From contig CAJUBA010000010.1 of the NCBI GenBank assembly GCA_910584635.1, positions 1 to 64,000 on the forward strand: DNA of 64,000 nt, in the 5' to 3' direction. This document shows positions 15,463-23,370 of the stretch, in pieces. A model generated the notes under the pieces. That model searched no databases. It worked only from the letters and a program-made list of their open reading frames with translations, and was not told the DNA's origin. The translations under genes and the position numbers were made by a program. The DNA is from an uncultured Christensenella sp. (lineage in GTDB: Bacteria; Bacillota; Clostridia; Christensenellales; UBA3700). Position 1 is the stretch's first letter, and every line of letters starts with the position of its first letter.

Positions 15463-16473
15463 TTAGGAATTCAAAGATTTGAAGAATTCCGTTACTTCGT
15501 TGATAGTAAGATCTTTTATGTCTTTGTAATCGTCGAGATCCTTAGGCATAGAGGAATCTACTTTTTCGCAATTTTCAATCGAAGCGGAAGTATTTGTGTT
15601 AATCCAAAATTCTCCTTCTTCGGTTTCGGTCTTGAACGATACGTTCATCTCCATTTTAGCGCCTTGGAAAGTCTTTGTTTCTTTGTCGCTTACAAGAATA
15701 ATGGAACATTCGCCGAGATTAGCAGATTTGAGGAATTCTTCACGCTCGCTGTTGTTTATCATCATATCAGCCATCATTTCAGCGGTAAATACGTATTTGA
15801 TACGGATATAATCTCCGCTGTCGTTGATATACGCTTTGAAAGCATCGTAGTGATTAATGATAGCGTCGTAATCCATTTCGCAAACAATTTCGCCAATCAT
15901 GTTTACCGCAGCATTTGTAAAAGAAGAGGTAAATTGACCAAGCATATTTTTGATTGCCTCGCCTGCCAAACCGAGATCCGCCGTCATTTTTACTTTAAGA
16001 GAACTGTCGTTAACGCCGATATTGGTATAGGAAGTGGAATCCATAGCGTAAAGACCTACGTTGGATTTAACGGATTTGGTATTATCGCCCTTGACTTGAG
16101 TGCCTTCGGATTTGCCCGTAATAGCCATTGCGCTTCCGTCAAATAAAAACGCGCCGCTTGCAGTAACGTTCGTAGCCATACTGTCGATTACGCCGTCTTC
16201 TTTAGTACCCCTTTCATTTTTGTTGGTAAGATTCATTTTGATACCTTTCCAACCTTTGACCTGAGCGTCTTCATCGGACGCAGTCGCGAGAGTGGAATCA
16301 GAATCAGCGCCCATGGAAGTGCGCGCGCTCTGCCACATTGATTTTGCTTCTTCCGCTGTGGCTTCTTTGTTATATTTACCGTCGAACATCGAAGCGGGTT
16401 TACATGCCGCCAAAGAGCAAGCCATAACTACGATGAGAACTACGGATAACAAAGCAAACAGTTTCTTTTTCAT
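15463..16473 (-). CDS. Putative secreted lipoprotein, unknown function
   Basis: The 336-residue product begins with a clear lipoprotein signal peptide (MKKK, hydrophobic core, lipobox LAAC with Cys at residue 24), so it should be lipid-anchored on the outer face of the membrane. The mature part is hydrophilic and probably beta-rich, with no recognised domain or catalytic motif. Its general look, with alternating strands and many Thr, Ser and Asp, fits a small-ligand or polymer-binding surface protein. It has AGGAGG before the start and its own terminator. Position next to GH2 and a symporter suggests but does not prove a role in glycan use. Confidence 0.75.
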   Translation of the reverse strand: MKKKLFALLSVVLIVVMACSLAACKPASMFDGKYNKEATAEEAKSMWQSARTSMGADSDSTLATASDEDAQVKGWKGIKMNLTNKNERGTKEDGVIDSMATNVTASGAFLFDGSAMAITGKSEGTQVKGDNTKSVKSNVGLYAMDSTSYTNIGVNDSSLKVKMTADLGLAGEAIKNMLGQFTSSFTNAAVNMIGEIVCEMDYDAIINHYDAFKAYINDSGDYIRIKYVFTAEMMADMMINNSEREEFLKSANLGECSIILVSDKETKTFQGAKMEMNVSFKTETEEGEFWINTNTSASIENCEKVDSSMPKDLDDYKDIKDLTINEVTEFFKSLNS

Positions 16474-16758
16474 AGAAATACCTCCTGAAAATTTAATAGT
16501 TTATTAATATTATATTACTACCGTATATATTGAGTGTCAAGAAAATATTGTAAATTTAGGTAAAAATATGCATTATACGGATTTTGAGATAAAACGGACC
16601 CGAACTGAAAAAATCAGTTTTTACAACAACATGAAGTGGAATTCGAAATAAATAGGTTATAAAATCGTTATTTTAGATAATTTTATAAAATATAGTAGTT
16701 TTATTAGCGCGCGAAGTGCTATAATGAAAATGTACTAAGGTTTGCTTAAAGGGGATAT
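16474..16758. promoter_or_regulatory. Divergent regulatory region between lipoprotein and GPH symporter
   Basis: A 285-bp AT-rich region with promoters pointing both ways. Plus strand: extended -10 box TGCTATAAT (16717-16725) without a good -35 box. Minus strand: TTGACA (16540-16535) followed by AT-rich sequence with possible -10 boxes around 16509-16519. The middle, about 16560-16690, shows no clear operator or hairpin. Confidence 0.5.
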
Positions 16759-18261
16759 ATGAAACTCAAATTCAAAGAAAAATTTTTTTACGGTTTAGGC
16801 GACCTTTCCGCCAATATAATGTTTGCGGCGATTTCGTTTTATTTACTTTATTTTTTCGTCAACGTCGGAGGACTTAAAGCCGAATTGGCTTCCGCGGTTT
16901 TTCTTATAGCAAAATTTTGGGATGCGATTACCGACTATCTCATGGGACGCATATCCGATAAGACAAAGAGTAAGTGGGGCAAACGACGCGTCTATATGCT
17001 TTTCGGGGCGATACCTTACGGTTTGGCGTTTTTACTTTTGTGGTTGGCGCCGTTCGGAGAAAACGCGCAAGCGGGCAAGATGATTTACTATACTCTCGCT
17101 TATATGCTTTTCAACACTACTTGGACGGTTGTTTATATACCTTACAACGCTATAACGGCAAACATGACCGACGATTACGACGAGCGTACTTCTCTAAACG
17201 GTATAAGAATTGCGCTTGCCAACGTAGGAATTATACTCGGCGCGGCGTTGTTTGCGCTTTTCGCCGACGGACAGGAAAGTTTGTTTTACTCGCTTTTGGG
17301 AAGTTCTAAAAAAGCGTATTTACTTTCGGCAGCCGTGTTCGCTGTTTTGTCGATAGCGATAATGTTGCTTTGCGCGGGAAATATAAAAGAACGCGTAGAC
17401 GATTCTCAAATCAACGACAAAGGTTTTTTCGCTACGCTGAAAGAGTTTTTCAAACTACGCGAGTTTAGAAATATAATGGCGTGCTATTTGCTGAGCATGG
17501 TCGGATTTGATATAATCATGGCGGTGTTTATGTTTTTCATAAACGATTCGCTCGGTTTCGGAGGAGGAGCGACTTCAATGGCGTTTGTTGCTATACCGCT
17601 GATATGCGCGATAGCGTCGTCTTTCGTTTGGGTAAAATTGAGCCAAAAGTTCAACAAGCACAAAGTCTATACAATAGCGTGCGTCTATATGGCTTTCGTA
17701 CTTATATTTGCGATATTCGTTCCCGCAAAGACGGTATGGAGTACGGTGCTTTTGTGCCTTTTCGCAGGATTCGGCATGTCTGCAATACAAATACTTCCTT
17801 ACGCAAGCGTACCCGACGTCGTAGAAATCGACGAGTATGTAAACGGTACCAGAAGAGAGGGCGCGTATTACGGCATTACCCAGTTTATGTATAAAGTAGC
17901 CAACGGCGTTTCCATAGCGATAGTATCTGCGGTTTTGGGTATTTTCGGATACGTCGAAAGCGTGGACGGCACAGCCATTCAGCAGCCGGACAGCGCGCTG
18001 TTTGCGGTAAGAGTAGTCTTGGGACTTTTGCCCGGACTTATATTCTTGATTTCAATAATTTTTTCTCATAAAGCAAATATTTCAAGAGAACGTTTTGATA
18101 AAATTAAAGCGGAGTTGGCGGAAAGAAGAGCGCAAGAAAAAAACGCAAACGCTTCGCAGACTCTAGATAATAAATTGGAAGAAAATAATTCTATAGAAAG
18201 CGATTACGAAAATTCTTTTAATGAAAACCAATCGACAGAGGAAGAAATTCCCGTTCAATAA
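16759..18261 (+). CDS. GPH-family sugar:cation symporter (MelB-like)
   Basis: The 500-residue permease with about 12 membrane segments belongs to the glycoside-pentoside-hexuronide:cation symporter family. Family marks include 'FYGLGDLSANIMF' at the N-terminus, 'DAITDYLMGRISDKTKSKWG' (Asp residues of the cation site and the conserved loop 2-3) and 'YNAITANMTDDYDERT' near residue 135-150. A hydrophilic C-terminal tail of about 50 residues is extra. It would import a glycoside for hydrolysis by enzymes such as the nearby GH2; the actual sugar is unknown. The start follows AAAGGGG. Confidence 0.88.
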   Translation: MKLKFKEKFFYGLGDLSANIMFAAISFYLLYFFVNVGGLKAELASAVFLIAKFWDAITDYLMGRISDKTKSKWGKRRVYMLFGAIPYGLAFLLLWLAPFGENAQAGKMIYYTLAYMLFNTTWTVVYIPYNAITANMTDDYDERTSLNGIRIALANVGIILGAALFALFADGQESLFYSLLGSSKKAYLLSAAVFAVLSIAIMLLCAGNIKERVDDSQINDKGFFATLKEFFKLREFRNIMACYLLSMVGFDIIMAVFMFFINDSLGFGGGATSMAFVAIPLICAIASSFVWVKLSQKFNKHKVYTIACVYMAFVLIFAIFVPAKTVWSTVLLCLFAGFGMSAIQILPYASVPDVVEIDEYVNGTRREGAYYGITQFMYKVANGVSIAIVSAVLGIFGYVESVDGTAIQQPDSALFAVRVVLGLLPGLIFLISIIFSHKANISRERFDKIKAELAERRAQEKNANASQTLDNKLEENNSIESDYENSFNENQSTEEEIPVQ

Positions 18262-18266
18262 ATTTT

Positions 18267-18312
18267 CGACTAAGCGTAAAATCTACTCTTTGCTTCAATT
18301 TTAGTCGGACTA
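18267..18312. repeat. R2 imperfect palindrome, island 2 copy 1
   Basis: Begins CGACTAAGCGTAAAATCTAC and ends in AATTTTAGTCGGACTA, six bases after the symporter stop codon. The ends are inverted relative to each other. It is followed by a spacer with CGGATAA and then an R1 element, the same order as at 20131-20227. Confidence 0.65.
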
Positions 18313-18334
18313 AATACGGATAAATATTGAATTA

Positions 18335-18496
18335 GATTCTTCGACTACGCTCAGAATGACGGATGAATAAGCGAATCTCTGTACTATCAATATAACAAGT
18401 ATAAAATCCTTACGTTCATTTCAATATATTGAAAGAATTAGCAAATAATATTTCCTCTCCCGTCATATTGAGCGGAGTGAAACGAAGTCGAAATAT
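18335..18496. repeat. R1 element with imperfect terminal inverted repeats, copy 1
   Basis: The left end contains TTCGACTACGCTCAGAATGAC read over 18340-18360. The right end GTCATATTGAGCG...CGAAATAT (18462-18496) is its imperfect inverse. The internal part contains GGGAGAGG and a block around TTTGCTAATT and AGTACAGAGA on the minus strand; the same blocks occur in the opposite orientation inside the element at 61515-61642. Length is about 162 bp and it is non-coding. Confidence 0.6.
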
Positions 18497-18523
18497 CTAG
18501 TGTAATTAAAATCAATATAAAAG

Positions 18524-18570
18524 AGTCTGACCGAAATCGTAATGTAATGTAAATTTAGCGTTTGGTCGGG
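18524..18570. repeat. R2 imperfect palindrome, island 2 copy 2
   Basis: Runs from AGTCTGACCGAAATCG to AGCGTTTGGTCGGG and, with the R1 end before it, forms a 115-bp segment (18456-18570) shared with 651-766. A further R1 fragment (CAGTCGAAGAATC) follows at about 18579. The interval 18600-18660 holds nothing recognisable. Confidence 0.65.
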
Positions 18571-18663
18571 AATAGCCCAGTCGAAGAATCTAGTCCTATT
18601 ATTATCCTTATCAATAAGCCAAATTAAAATATAAATCAAAACTCAACAATTTAATAAAACACG

Positions 18664-18698
18664 CAAAAATCTCCGCTTTCAAGAAGAGGAGATTTTTG
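18664..18698. terminator. Hairpin terminator in the XRE upstream region
   Basis: CAAAAATCTCC (18664-18674) pairs with GGAGATTTTTG (18688-18698) around a 13-base loop, with five T residues closing the right arm. It could end transcripts arriving from the symporter gene about 400 bp upstream. Confidence 0.55.
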
Positions 18699-18873
18699 TT
18701 GTGAAAAGGTTATTATAATAAGTGTATGTAGTCTGATAAGACTCTGATTGAAATTATTTTATGGTTCGTGTATTAGAACAATTCCTTTTGTTAATTATAT
18801 TATACACACTTAATTACGAATTGTCAACACATAAAATTGATAATCGTATAAATTTTACAATGGGGGTAGGGCT

Positions 18874-19224
18874 ATGGATGGACAAATTTTTAATGAAAAT
18901 TTCAAACGTATTATGCGGGAAAATAACCTTACGCAAAAACAACTTTCCGTATATACGGGAATACCTGCGTCTTCCATTGCGTCTTGGTTTGGCAAGCAAT
19001 CTTCTTCGCCGAGCATTGACGCTGTGATAAAGATCGCCGACTTTCTCAACGTTACTATCGATTATCTGATAGGAAGAGAGGGGGAAGACGGTACGATCAT
19101 AATCGAGGGCAGAGAGTGTCTTAGCGATTCTGAAAGGGGACTTATCGCAAAGTACAGAAAACTTTCGTCAAAAAAGCAGGCGTTGGTTACGGAATACGTA
19201 GCGTCGCTTACGGAAGAGAGGTAA
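18874..19224 (+). CDS. XRE-family transcriptional regulator
   Basis: The 116-residue product has a Cro/CI-type helix-turn-helix in residues 8-62 ('NLTQKQLSVYTGIPASSIAS' then 'IAKIADFLNVTIDYLIG'-like end 'VIKIADFLNVTIDYLIGRE'). A short C-terminal region (about 70-116) may mediate dimerisation. Its targets are unknown. The upstream region (18720-18873) is AT-rich and contains a dyad AACAA-N6-TTGTT around 18775-18791 that could be an operator. It converges with the PH-like membrane gene nine bases away. Confidence 0.85.
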   Translation: MDGQIFNENFKRIMRENNLTQKQLSVYTGIPASSIASWFGKQSSSPSIDAVIKIADFLNVTIDYLIGREGEDGTIIIEGRECLSDSERGLIAKYRKLSSKKQALVTEYVASLTEER

Positions 19225-19233
19225 TCGGGAATT

Positions 19234-19941
19234 TCAATCGGAAGAATCCTTTTTATCGGAATTATCTTCGCCAAAGTCGTCGTCGACTTTTAACATAAAA
19301 TCAAAACGCTTTTTCTCGTTGATTTTGTCAAAGTTGCCGCCGGCATAGGGTTGCGTAGTTTTTTTATCGGAAAGTCCGTTTGCATCCTTTATTTCGGCTA
19401 TTATTTTGTCAAGTTTGAGTTTGACCTCGCCCGAATAGGGAATATCCTCGAAAAAGTACATTTCGCCTTCTACGTGGAAATAAATATGACATAAGCCGAG
19501 TAGTTTTTGAAAAGGAGTAACGGACGTAATTATCGAACAAACTTTTGCGCGCTCTATAATATCTAAACTATTTATCGCTTTTGTTTTATTTATTATTATC
19601 CTTTTGTTCGTTATCAAAAATTCCGTACGCTTGCGTACCGTATATTTTTTAATCACGAACTTAAAAATATACCTTATAAAAAACAGAACGGGCATCGACA
19701 AAAATATCGCTAAAAATACATAGATATAAGTATACATTGGTCCGCTATTAAATATTGCTAAAATGATATACGTTTCCATAATTGCCAAAATAACCGCTAA
19801 TGGAATAAGTACAAGTATGCGTCTAATTAAAAAAACAGTCAGATTGGACTTGCCTTGCCAAAGTATTGTTTCATCTTCGTCAAGAGAAAACGAATCATCA
19901 TGTTGTGTATTTATCAATAAATCGGAATTATCGTCTATCAT
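19234..19941 (-). CDS. Membrane protein with bacterial PH-like domain
   Basis: The 235-residue product has an acidic cytoplasmic N-terminus (about 35 residues), two hydrophobic segments (about 37-62 and 69-95), and a region resembling the bacterial PH-like domain of YdbS/YdbT proteins: 'YTVRKRTEFLITNKRIIINK' followed by beta strands to about residue 195. The C-terminus is charged. The function of these proteins is not settled; some are linked to membrane stress. The ribosome site AAGGTAG precedes the ATG. A bPH_2 assignment is from pattern only. Confidence 0.7.
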   Translation of the reverse strand: MIDDNSDLLINTQHDDSFSLDEDETILWQGKSNLTVFLIRRILVLIPLAVILAIMETYIILAIFNSGPMYTYIYVFLAIFLSMPVLFFIRYIFKFVIKKYTVRKRTEFLITNKRIIINKTKAINSLDIIERAKVCSIITSVTPFQKLLGLCHIYFHVEGEMYFFEDIPYSGEVKLKLDKIIAEIKDANGLSDKKTTQPYAGGNFDKINEKKRFDFMLKVDDDFGEDNSDKKDSSD

Positions 19942-20107
19942 TTTTCTACCTTAATAATATATATTTTAACAAATGATTTACGCAAAGTCAACAAACGACG
20001 GTTTTGTAGCAAAATCAAGTTTTATGCCGTTAGGCTTATACATTTAACTAAAAAAATCTACTATGCGCAATATCATTATTTTATTTATGCTGATTTTTAT
20101 TACATTT

Positions 20108-20230
20108 GATTCTTCGACTACGCTTAAATATCCCGACCAAACGCAAAATCTCCGTTTTACTACGATTTTGGTCGGACTTAGAGCGGATAATGAATAGATT
20201 AGATTCTTCGACTACGCTCAGAATCTAGTC
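20108..20230. repeat. Island 3: R1 and R2 repeats
   Basis: In order: an R1 end (GATTCTTCGACTACGCTTA, 20108-20126), a good R2 palindrome (20131-20180, from TCCCGACCAAACGC to GATTTTGGTCGGACTTA), a spacer with GCGGATAA, and a second R1 end (TTCGACTACGCTCAGAAT, 20207-20224). The R2-spacer-R1 order repeats that at 18267-18360. Sequence from 19942 to 20107 and 20231-20290 is AT-rich with no other feature except a small AAGGC/GCCTT dyad at 20265-20276. Confidence 0.65.
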
Positions 20231-20407
20231 TAATTAAAAATCAGTTTAATCAAGTCCAATGCCGAAGGCTAGCCTTTTGTTTTTTGTCTGTTATTTACTA
20301 TGCTGTGTTTATTAACCGTTTTTATCGCTTGGCGGCATGCAATAGTCTATTCGTATTTTTTCAATAATATAATAAACTGTATTTTGAATCCGCTCGGAGG
20401 AATGTTT

Positions 20408-21262
20408 ATGAAATATTTAGGCTATTATAACGGCGAATACGGCGAACTGGAAAATATGAAAATACCCATGAACGACAGAGTATGCTTTTTCGGCGACGGA
20501 GTGTATGACGCCACTTATTCGAGAAACTATCGAATTTTTGCGCTAGACGAACATATTGACAGATTTTTTAACAGCGCGAAAGAACTGGAAATAAATCTTG
20601 ATTTTGACAAAAAATATCTTAAAGATTTGTTAAACGATTTAGTAAAAAAATGCGACGACGGCAATTTGTTTGTTTATTGGCAAGCGACGCGCGGAACGGA
20701 AATACGCAACCACGCTTACGGCGATAATTTGAAAGCCAATCTGTGGGTTGTTCTCAAACCTTGCGATATAGTCGATATGAGCAGAAAGATAAGCGTAATC
20801 ACGCAAAAAGACACAAGATTTTTGCATTGCAATATAAAAACTCTAAATTTGATTCCCGCGGTTATGGCGTCCAAAGATTCATTAAAAAAAGGCGTTTTCG
20901 AAACGGTTTTTCATCGCGACGGCAGGGTAACGGAGTGCGCTCACAGCAATATACATATAATAAGGAATTCTACGCTCATTACGCCTCCCGCCGACAATCT
21001 GATACTTGCGGGCGTAGCGAGAGCGCATCTTATCGCTATGTGCAGGAAATTGAATATCGACGTGGAAATACGACCTTTCTATCTCGACGAAATGAAATCC
21101 GCCGACGAGATTATTGTAACGAGCGCGGGTTCGCTTTGTCTGCAAGTGGAAAGCGTCGACGGAGAAAAGGCGGGAGGCAAGGCGCAAGACCTTATAGACA
21201 AACTGCAAAAAGCGTTGCTTGAAGAATTTATATCGGCTACGGACGGCGACAATGTCAGATAA
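20408..21262 (+). CDS. dat: D-amino acid aminotransferase (class IV)
   Basis: PLP enzyme of fold type IV, 284 residues, most like D-alanine aminotransferase, which interconverts D-Ala and D-Glu for peptidoglycan. The likely PLP lysine is Lys 144 in 'NIKTLNLIPAV', with 'TECAHSNIHII' binding the phosphate. A branched-chain aminotransferase or 4-amino-4-deoxychorismate lyase is less likely given the alr neighbour. ATG 20408 lies seven bases after GGAGG (20396-20400); upstream in-frame Mets at 20402 and 20300 do not fit. It overlaps alr by 11 bases. Confidence 0.83.
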   Translation: MKYLGYYNGEYGELENMKIPMNDRVCFFGDGVYDATYSRNYRIFALDEHIDRFFNSAKELEINLDFDKKYLKDLLNDLVKKCDDGNLFVYWQATRGTEIRNHAYGDNLKANLWVVLKPCDIVDMSRKISVITQKDTRFLHCNIKTLNLIPAVMASKDSLKKGVFETVFHRDGRVTECAHSNIHIIRNSTLITPPADNLILAGVARAHLIAMCRKLNIDVEIRPFYLDEMKSADEIIVTSAGSLCLQVESVDGEKAGGKAQDLIDKLQKALLEEFISATDGDNVR

Positions 21263-22382
21263 GCGAGAGAGATCTTATTGTTTAATCGATACGAACGCTA
21301 TAAAAGCCAACGCTTTGTATCTTAAATCCCGATTGCAAGAGGGCGTGAAATTTATGTGCGTCGTAAAAGCCAACGCATACGGACACGGCGCTGCGCAAAT
21401 CGCCCGCCGTTTGGAAGATATCGCCGATCATTTCGGAGTCGCTACCGCCGATGAAGGAGTAGAATTGAGAAAAAGCGGAATCAAATTGCCTATACTTGTT
21501 TTGGGCAATACTCCGCCGTGCGATTACGGTAAACTTATAGAATACGATATTGACGCGACAGTTTTTTCAAGCGAAAGCGCGACGCTTTTAGATAATTACT
21601 GTAAAGAGAATAATGTCAAAGCAAAAGTACATATCGCGGTAGATACCGGCATGGGCAGAATAGGTTTCCTCGATTGTGAAAAAGAGAGGGCGTACGAAGT
21701 CGCTATGGGAAAAAACTTTATTCTCAAAGGACTGTTTACGCATTTTGCTTGCGCCGACGAAGATACTCGCGATTATACTGAAGAACAGATTAAAAAGTTT
21801 GACAAATTTGTTGATTTTTTCAAAAGCAAAGGATTGGAGATTCCTATAATTCACGCTTCAAACAGCGCGGGAATACTAAACTTTTTTCGCGGATATAATA
21901 TGGTCAGAGCGGGCATTGCTCTTTACGGTTTGGATCCGTCTTCAAAGCCTGCGAAACAAAACGCGCTTATACCGGCGATGAGTTGGCATACGAACGTGGC
22001 GCATATAAAAATTCTCAAGGCGGGGGAATGCGTAAGTTACGGACGTACTTATATTGCAAAACAAGACAGAGTAATAGCGACTTTGCCGATAGGTTACGCC
22101 GACGGTTATCCGAGAATACTTTCATCTAATGGCTACGTTTTGATTCGCGGGAAGCGCGCTCCGATAGTAGGCCGAATATGTATGGATCAAACTATGGTCG
22201 ACGTAACGGAAATCCAAGGAGTAAGTCTGTACGACGACGTTGTTTTAATGGGAAAACAGGGAAATGAAATTATTTCGGCAGAATTGCTGGGAAGTTGCGC
22301 TCAAACAATAAATTACGAGATAGTTTGTTCTGTATCGGGGCGAGTCAAAAGATATTATAGCGACGTAGATAATTTTTATTGA
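21252..22382 (+). CDS. alr: Alanine racemase
   Basis: PLP enzyme interconverting L- and D-alanine for peptidoglycan. The catalytic PLP lysine is Lys 39 in 'VVKANAYGHGA'; the second catalytic residue is Tyr in 'CVSYGRTY' near residue 265, and 'IGYADGYPR' and 'GRICMDQTMVDVT' are typical of the C-terminal beta domain. Its 376 residues are normal. ATG 21252 overlaps the dat stop (ATGTCAGATAA); an upstream in-frame TTG at 21219 is less likely. Confidence 0.95.
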   Translation: MSDKRERSYCLIDTNAIKANALYLKSRLQEGVKFMCVVKANAYGHGAAQIARRLEDIADHFGVATADEGVELRKSGIKLPILVLGNTPPCDYGKLIEYDIDATVFSSESATLLDNYCKENNVKAKVHIAVDTGMGRIGFLDCEKERAYEVAMGKNFILKGLFTHFACADEDTRDYTEEQIKKFDKFVDFFKSKGLEIPIIHASNSAGILNFFRGYNMVRAGIALYGLDPSSKPAKQNALIPAMSWHTNVAHIKILKAGECVSYGRTYIAKQDRVIATLPIGYADGYPRILSSNGYVLIRGKRAPIVGRICMDQTMVDVTEIQGVSLYDDVVLMGKQGNEIISAELLGSCAQTINYEIVCSVSGRVKRYYSDVDNFY

Positions 22383-22387
22383 TAAAA

Positions 22388-22416
22388 TTGCATTTTGTTT
22401 TACAGGGTGCTATACT
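22388..22416 (+). promoter_or_regulatory. Promoter of ABC exporter 1
   Basis: TTGCAT (22388-22393) and the extended -10 box TGCTATACT (-10 hexamer 22411-22416) are spaced by 17 bp, upstream of the ABC ATPase gene at 22453. Confidence 0.6.
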
Positions 22417-22452
22417 GTTTGCGAAGAGCGCCTATAAGAGGGAAAAGTCAAT

Positions 22453-23370
22453 ATGGATAGACAGAATATTATACAAATAAAACATCTTTGCAAATCGTTC
22501 AAAGAAGTAAAAGCGGTGAACGATTTAAGTTTTTGCGTAAAAAAGGGAGAGTTGTTTGCTTTTTTGGGAGTAAACGGAGCGGGTAAAAGCACTACGATAT
22601 CCATTATTTGCAACAGATTGAAAAAGGATTCGGGCGAAGTTTATATCAACGGCAACAACGTCGACGAAGGAGTTTCGTCCGTAAAGAAAAACCTCGGAGT
22701 AGTCTTTCAAAACAGCGTGTTGGATACCTCTCTTTCTGTAAAAGACAACCTAAAAAACAGAGCGGCGCTTTACGGAATTACCGGAGAAGAATTTTCAAAG
22801 CGTTTGGAGGAACTGGACAAACTGTTGGACGTGTCGTCTTTGTCTAAACGCGCTGTAGGTAAACTGTCGGGCGGACAGCGAAGAAGAGTGGATATAGCGC
22901 GCGCTTTGTTGCATAAACCGGAGATTCTTATACTCGACGAGCCTACGACGGGTCTAGATCCGCAGACTAGAAAAACGCTTTGGAACGCTATCGCGCAGTT
23001 GCGCGAGAAAAACGGACTTACCGTATTTTTAACTACGCATTATATGGAAGAAGCGGCGGAAGCGGATTACGTAGTGATAATCGACAGCGGAAAAATTGCC
23101 GCCGAAGGAACTCCTTACGAATTGAAAAATAAATATACCGGAGACTTCATCACTGTTTACGGAAGCGAAGAGGAGAAGATTTCATCGCTGGGATTTCCGT
23201 ACGAAAAAGTAGCGAACGGATTCAGAGTAGCGGTGCCGAATACTAAAAGAGCAACGCAGTTGATAGTAGGTTATCCCGACTTGTTTGACGATTACGAAGT
23301 AGTCAAAGGAAAAATGGACGACGTTTTTTTAAGCGTTACCGGCAAAAAACTTACGGGAGGCGAACAATGA
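22453..23370 (+). CDS. ABC transporter ATP-binding protein (exporter 1)
   Basis: The 305-residue ATPase of a DrrA/CcmA-type ABC-2 exporter. It has Walker A 'GVNGAGKSTT' (about residues 39-48), signature 'LSGGQRRRVDIARAL' (about 138), Walker B 'ILILDEPTTGLDP' (about 158) and the H-loop in 'TTHYMEEA'. A C-terminal extension of about 80 residues includes the 'MDDVFLSVTG' tail of the family. It overlaps its permease by four bases. It is closely similar to the second exporter ATPase at 32329. Substrate unknown; drug, peptide, lipid or polysaccharide are all possible. Confidence 0.92.
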   Translation: MDRQNIIQIKHLCKSFKEVKAVNDLSFCVKKGELFAFLGVNGAGKSTTISIICNRLKKDSGEVYINGNNVDEGVSSVKKNLGVVFQNSVLDTSLSVKDNLKNRAALYGITGEEFSKRLEELDKLLDVSSLSKRAVGKLSGGQRRRVDIARALLHKPEILILDEPTTGLDPQTRKTLWNAIAQLREKNGLTVFLTTHYMEEAAEADYVVIIDSGKIAAEGTPYELKNKYTGDFITVYGSEEEKISSLGFPYEKVANGFRVAVPNTKRATQLIVGYPDLFDDYEVVKGKMDDVFLSVTGKKLTGGEQ

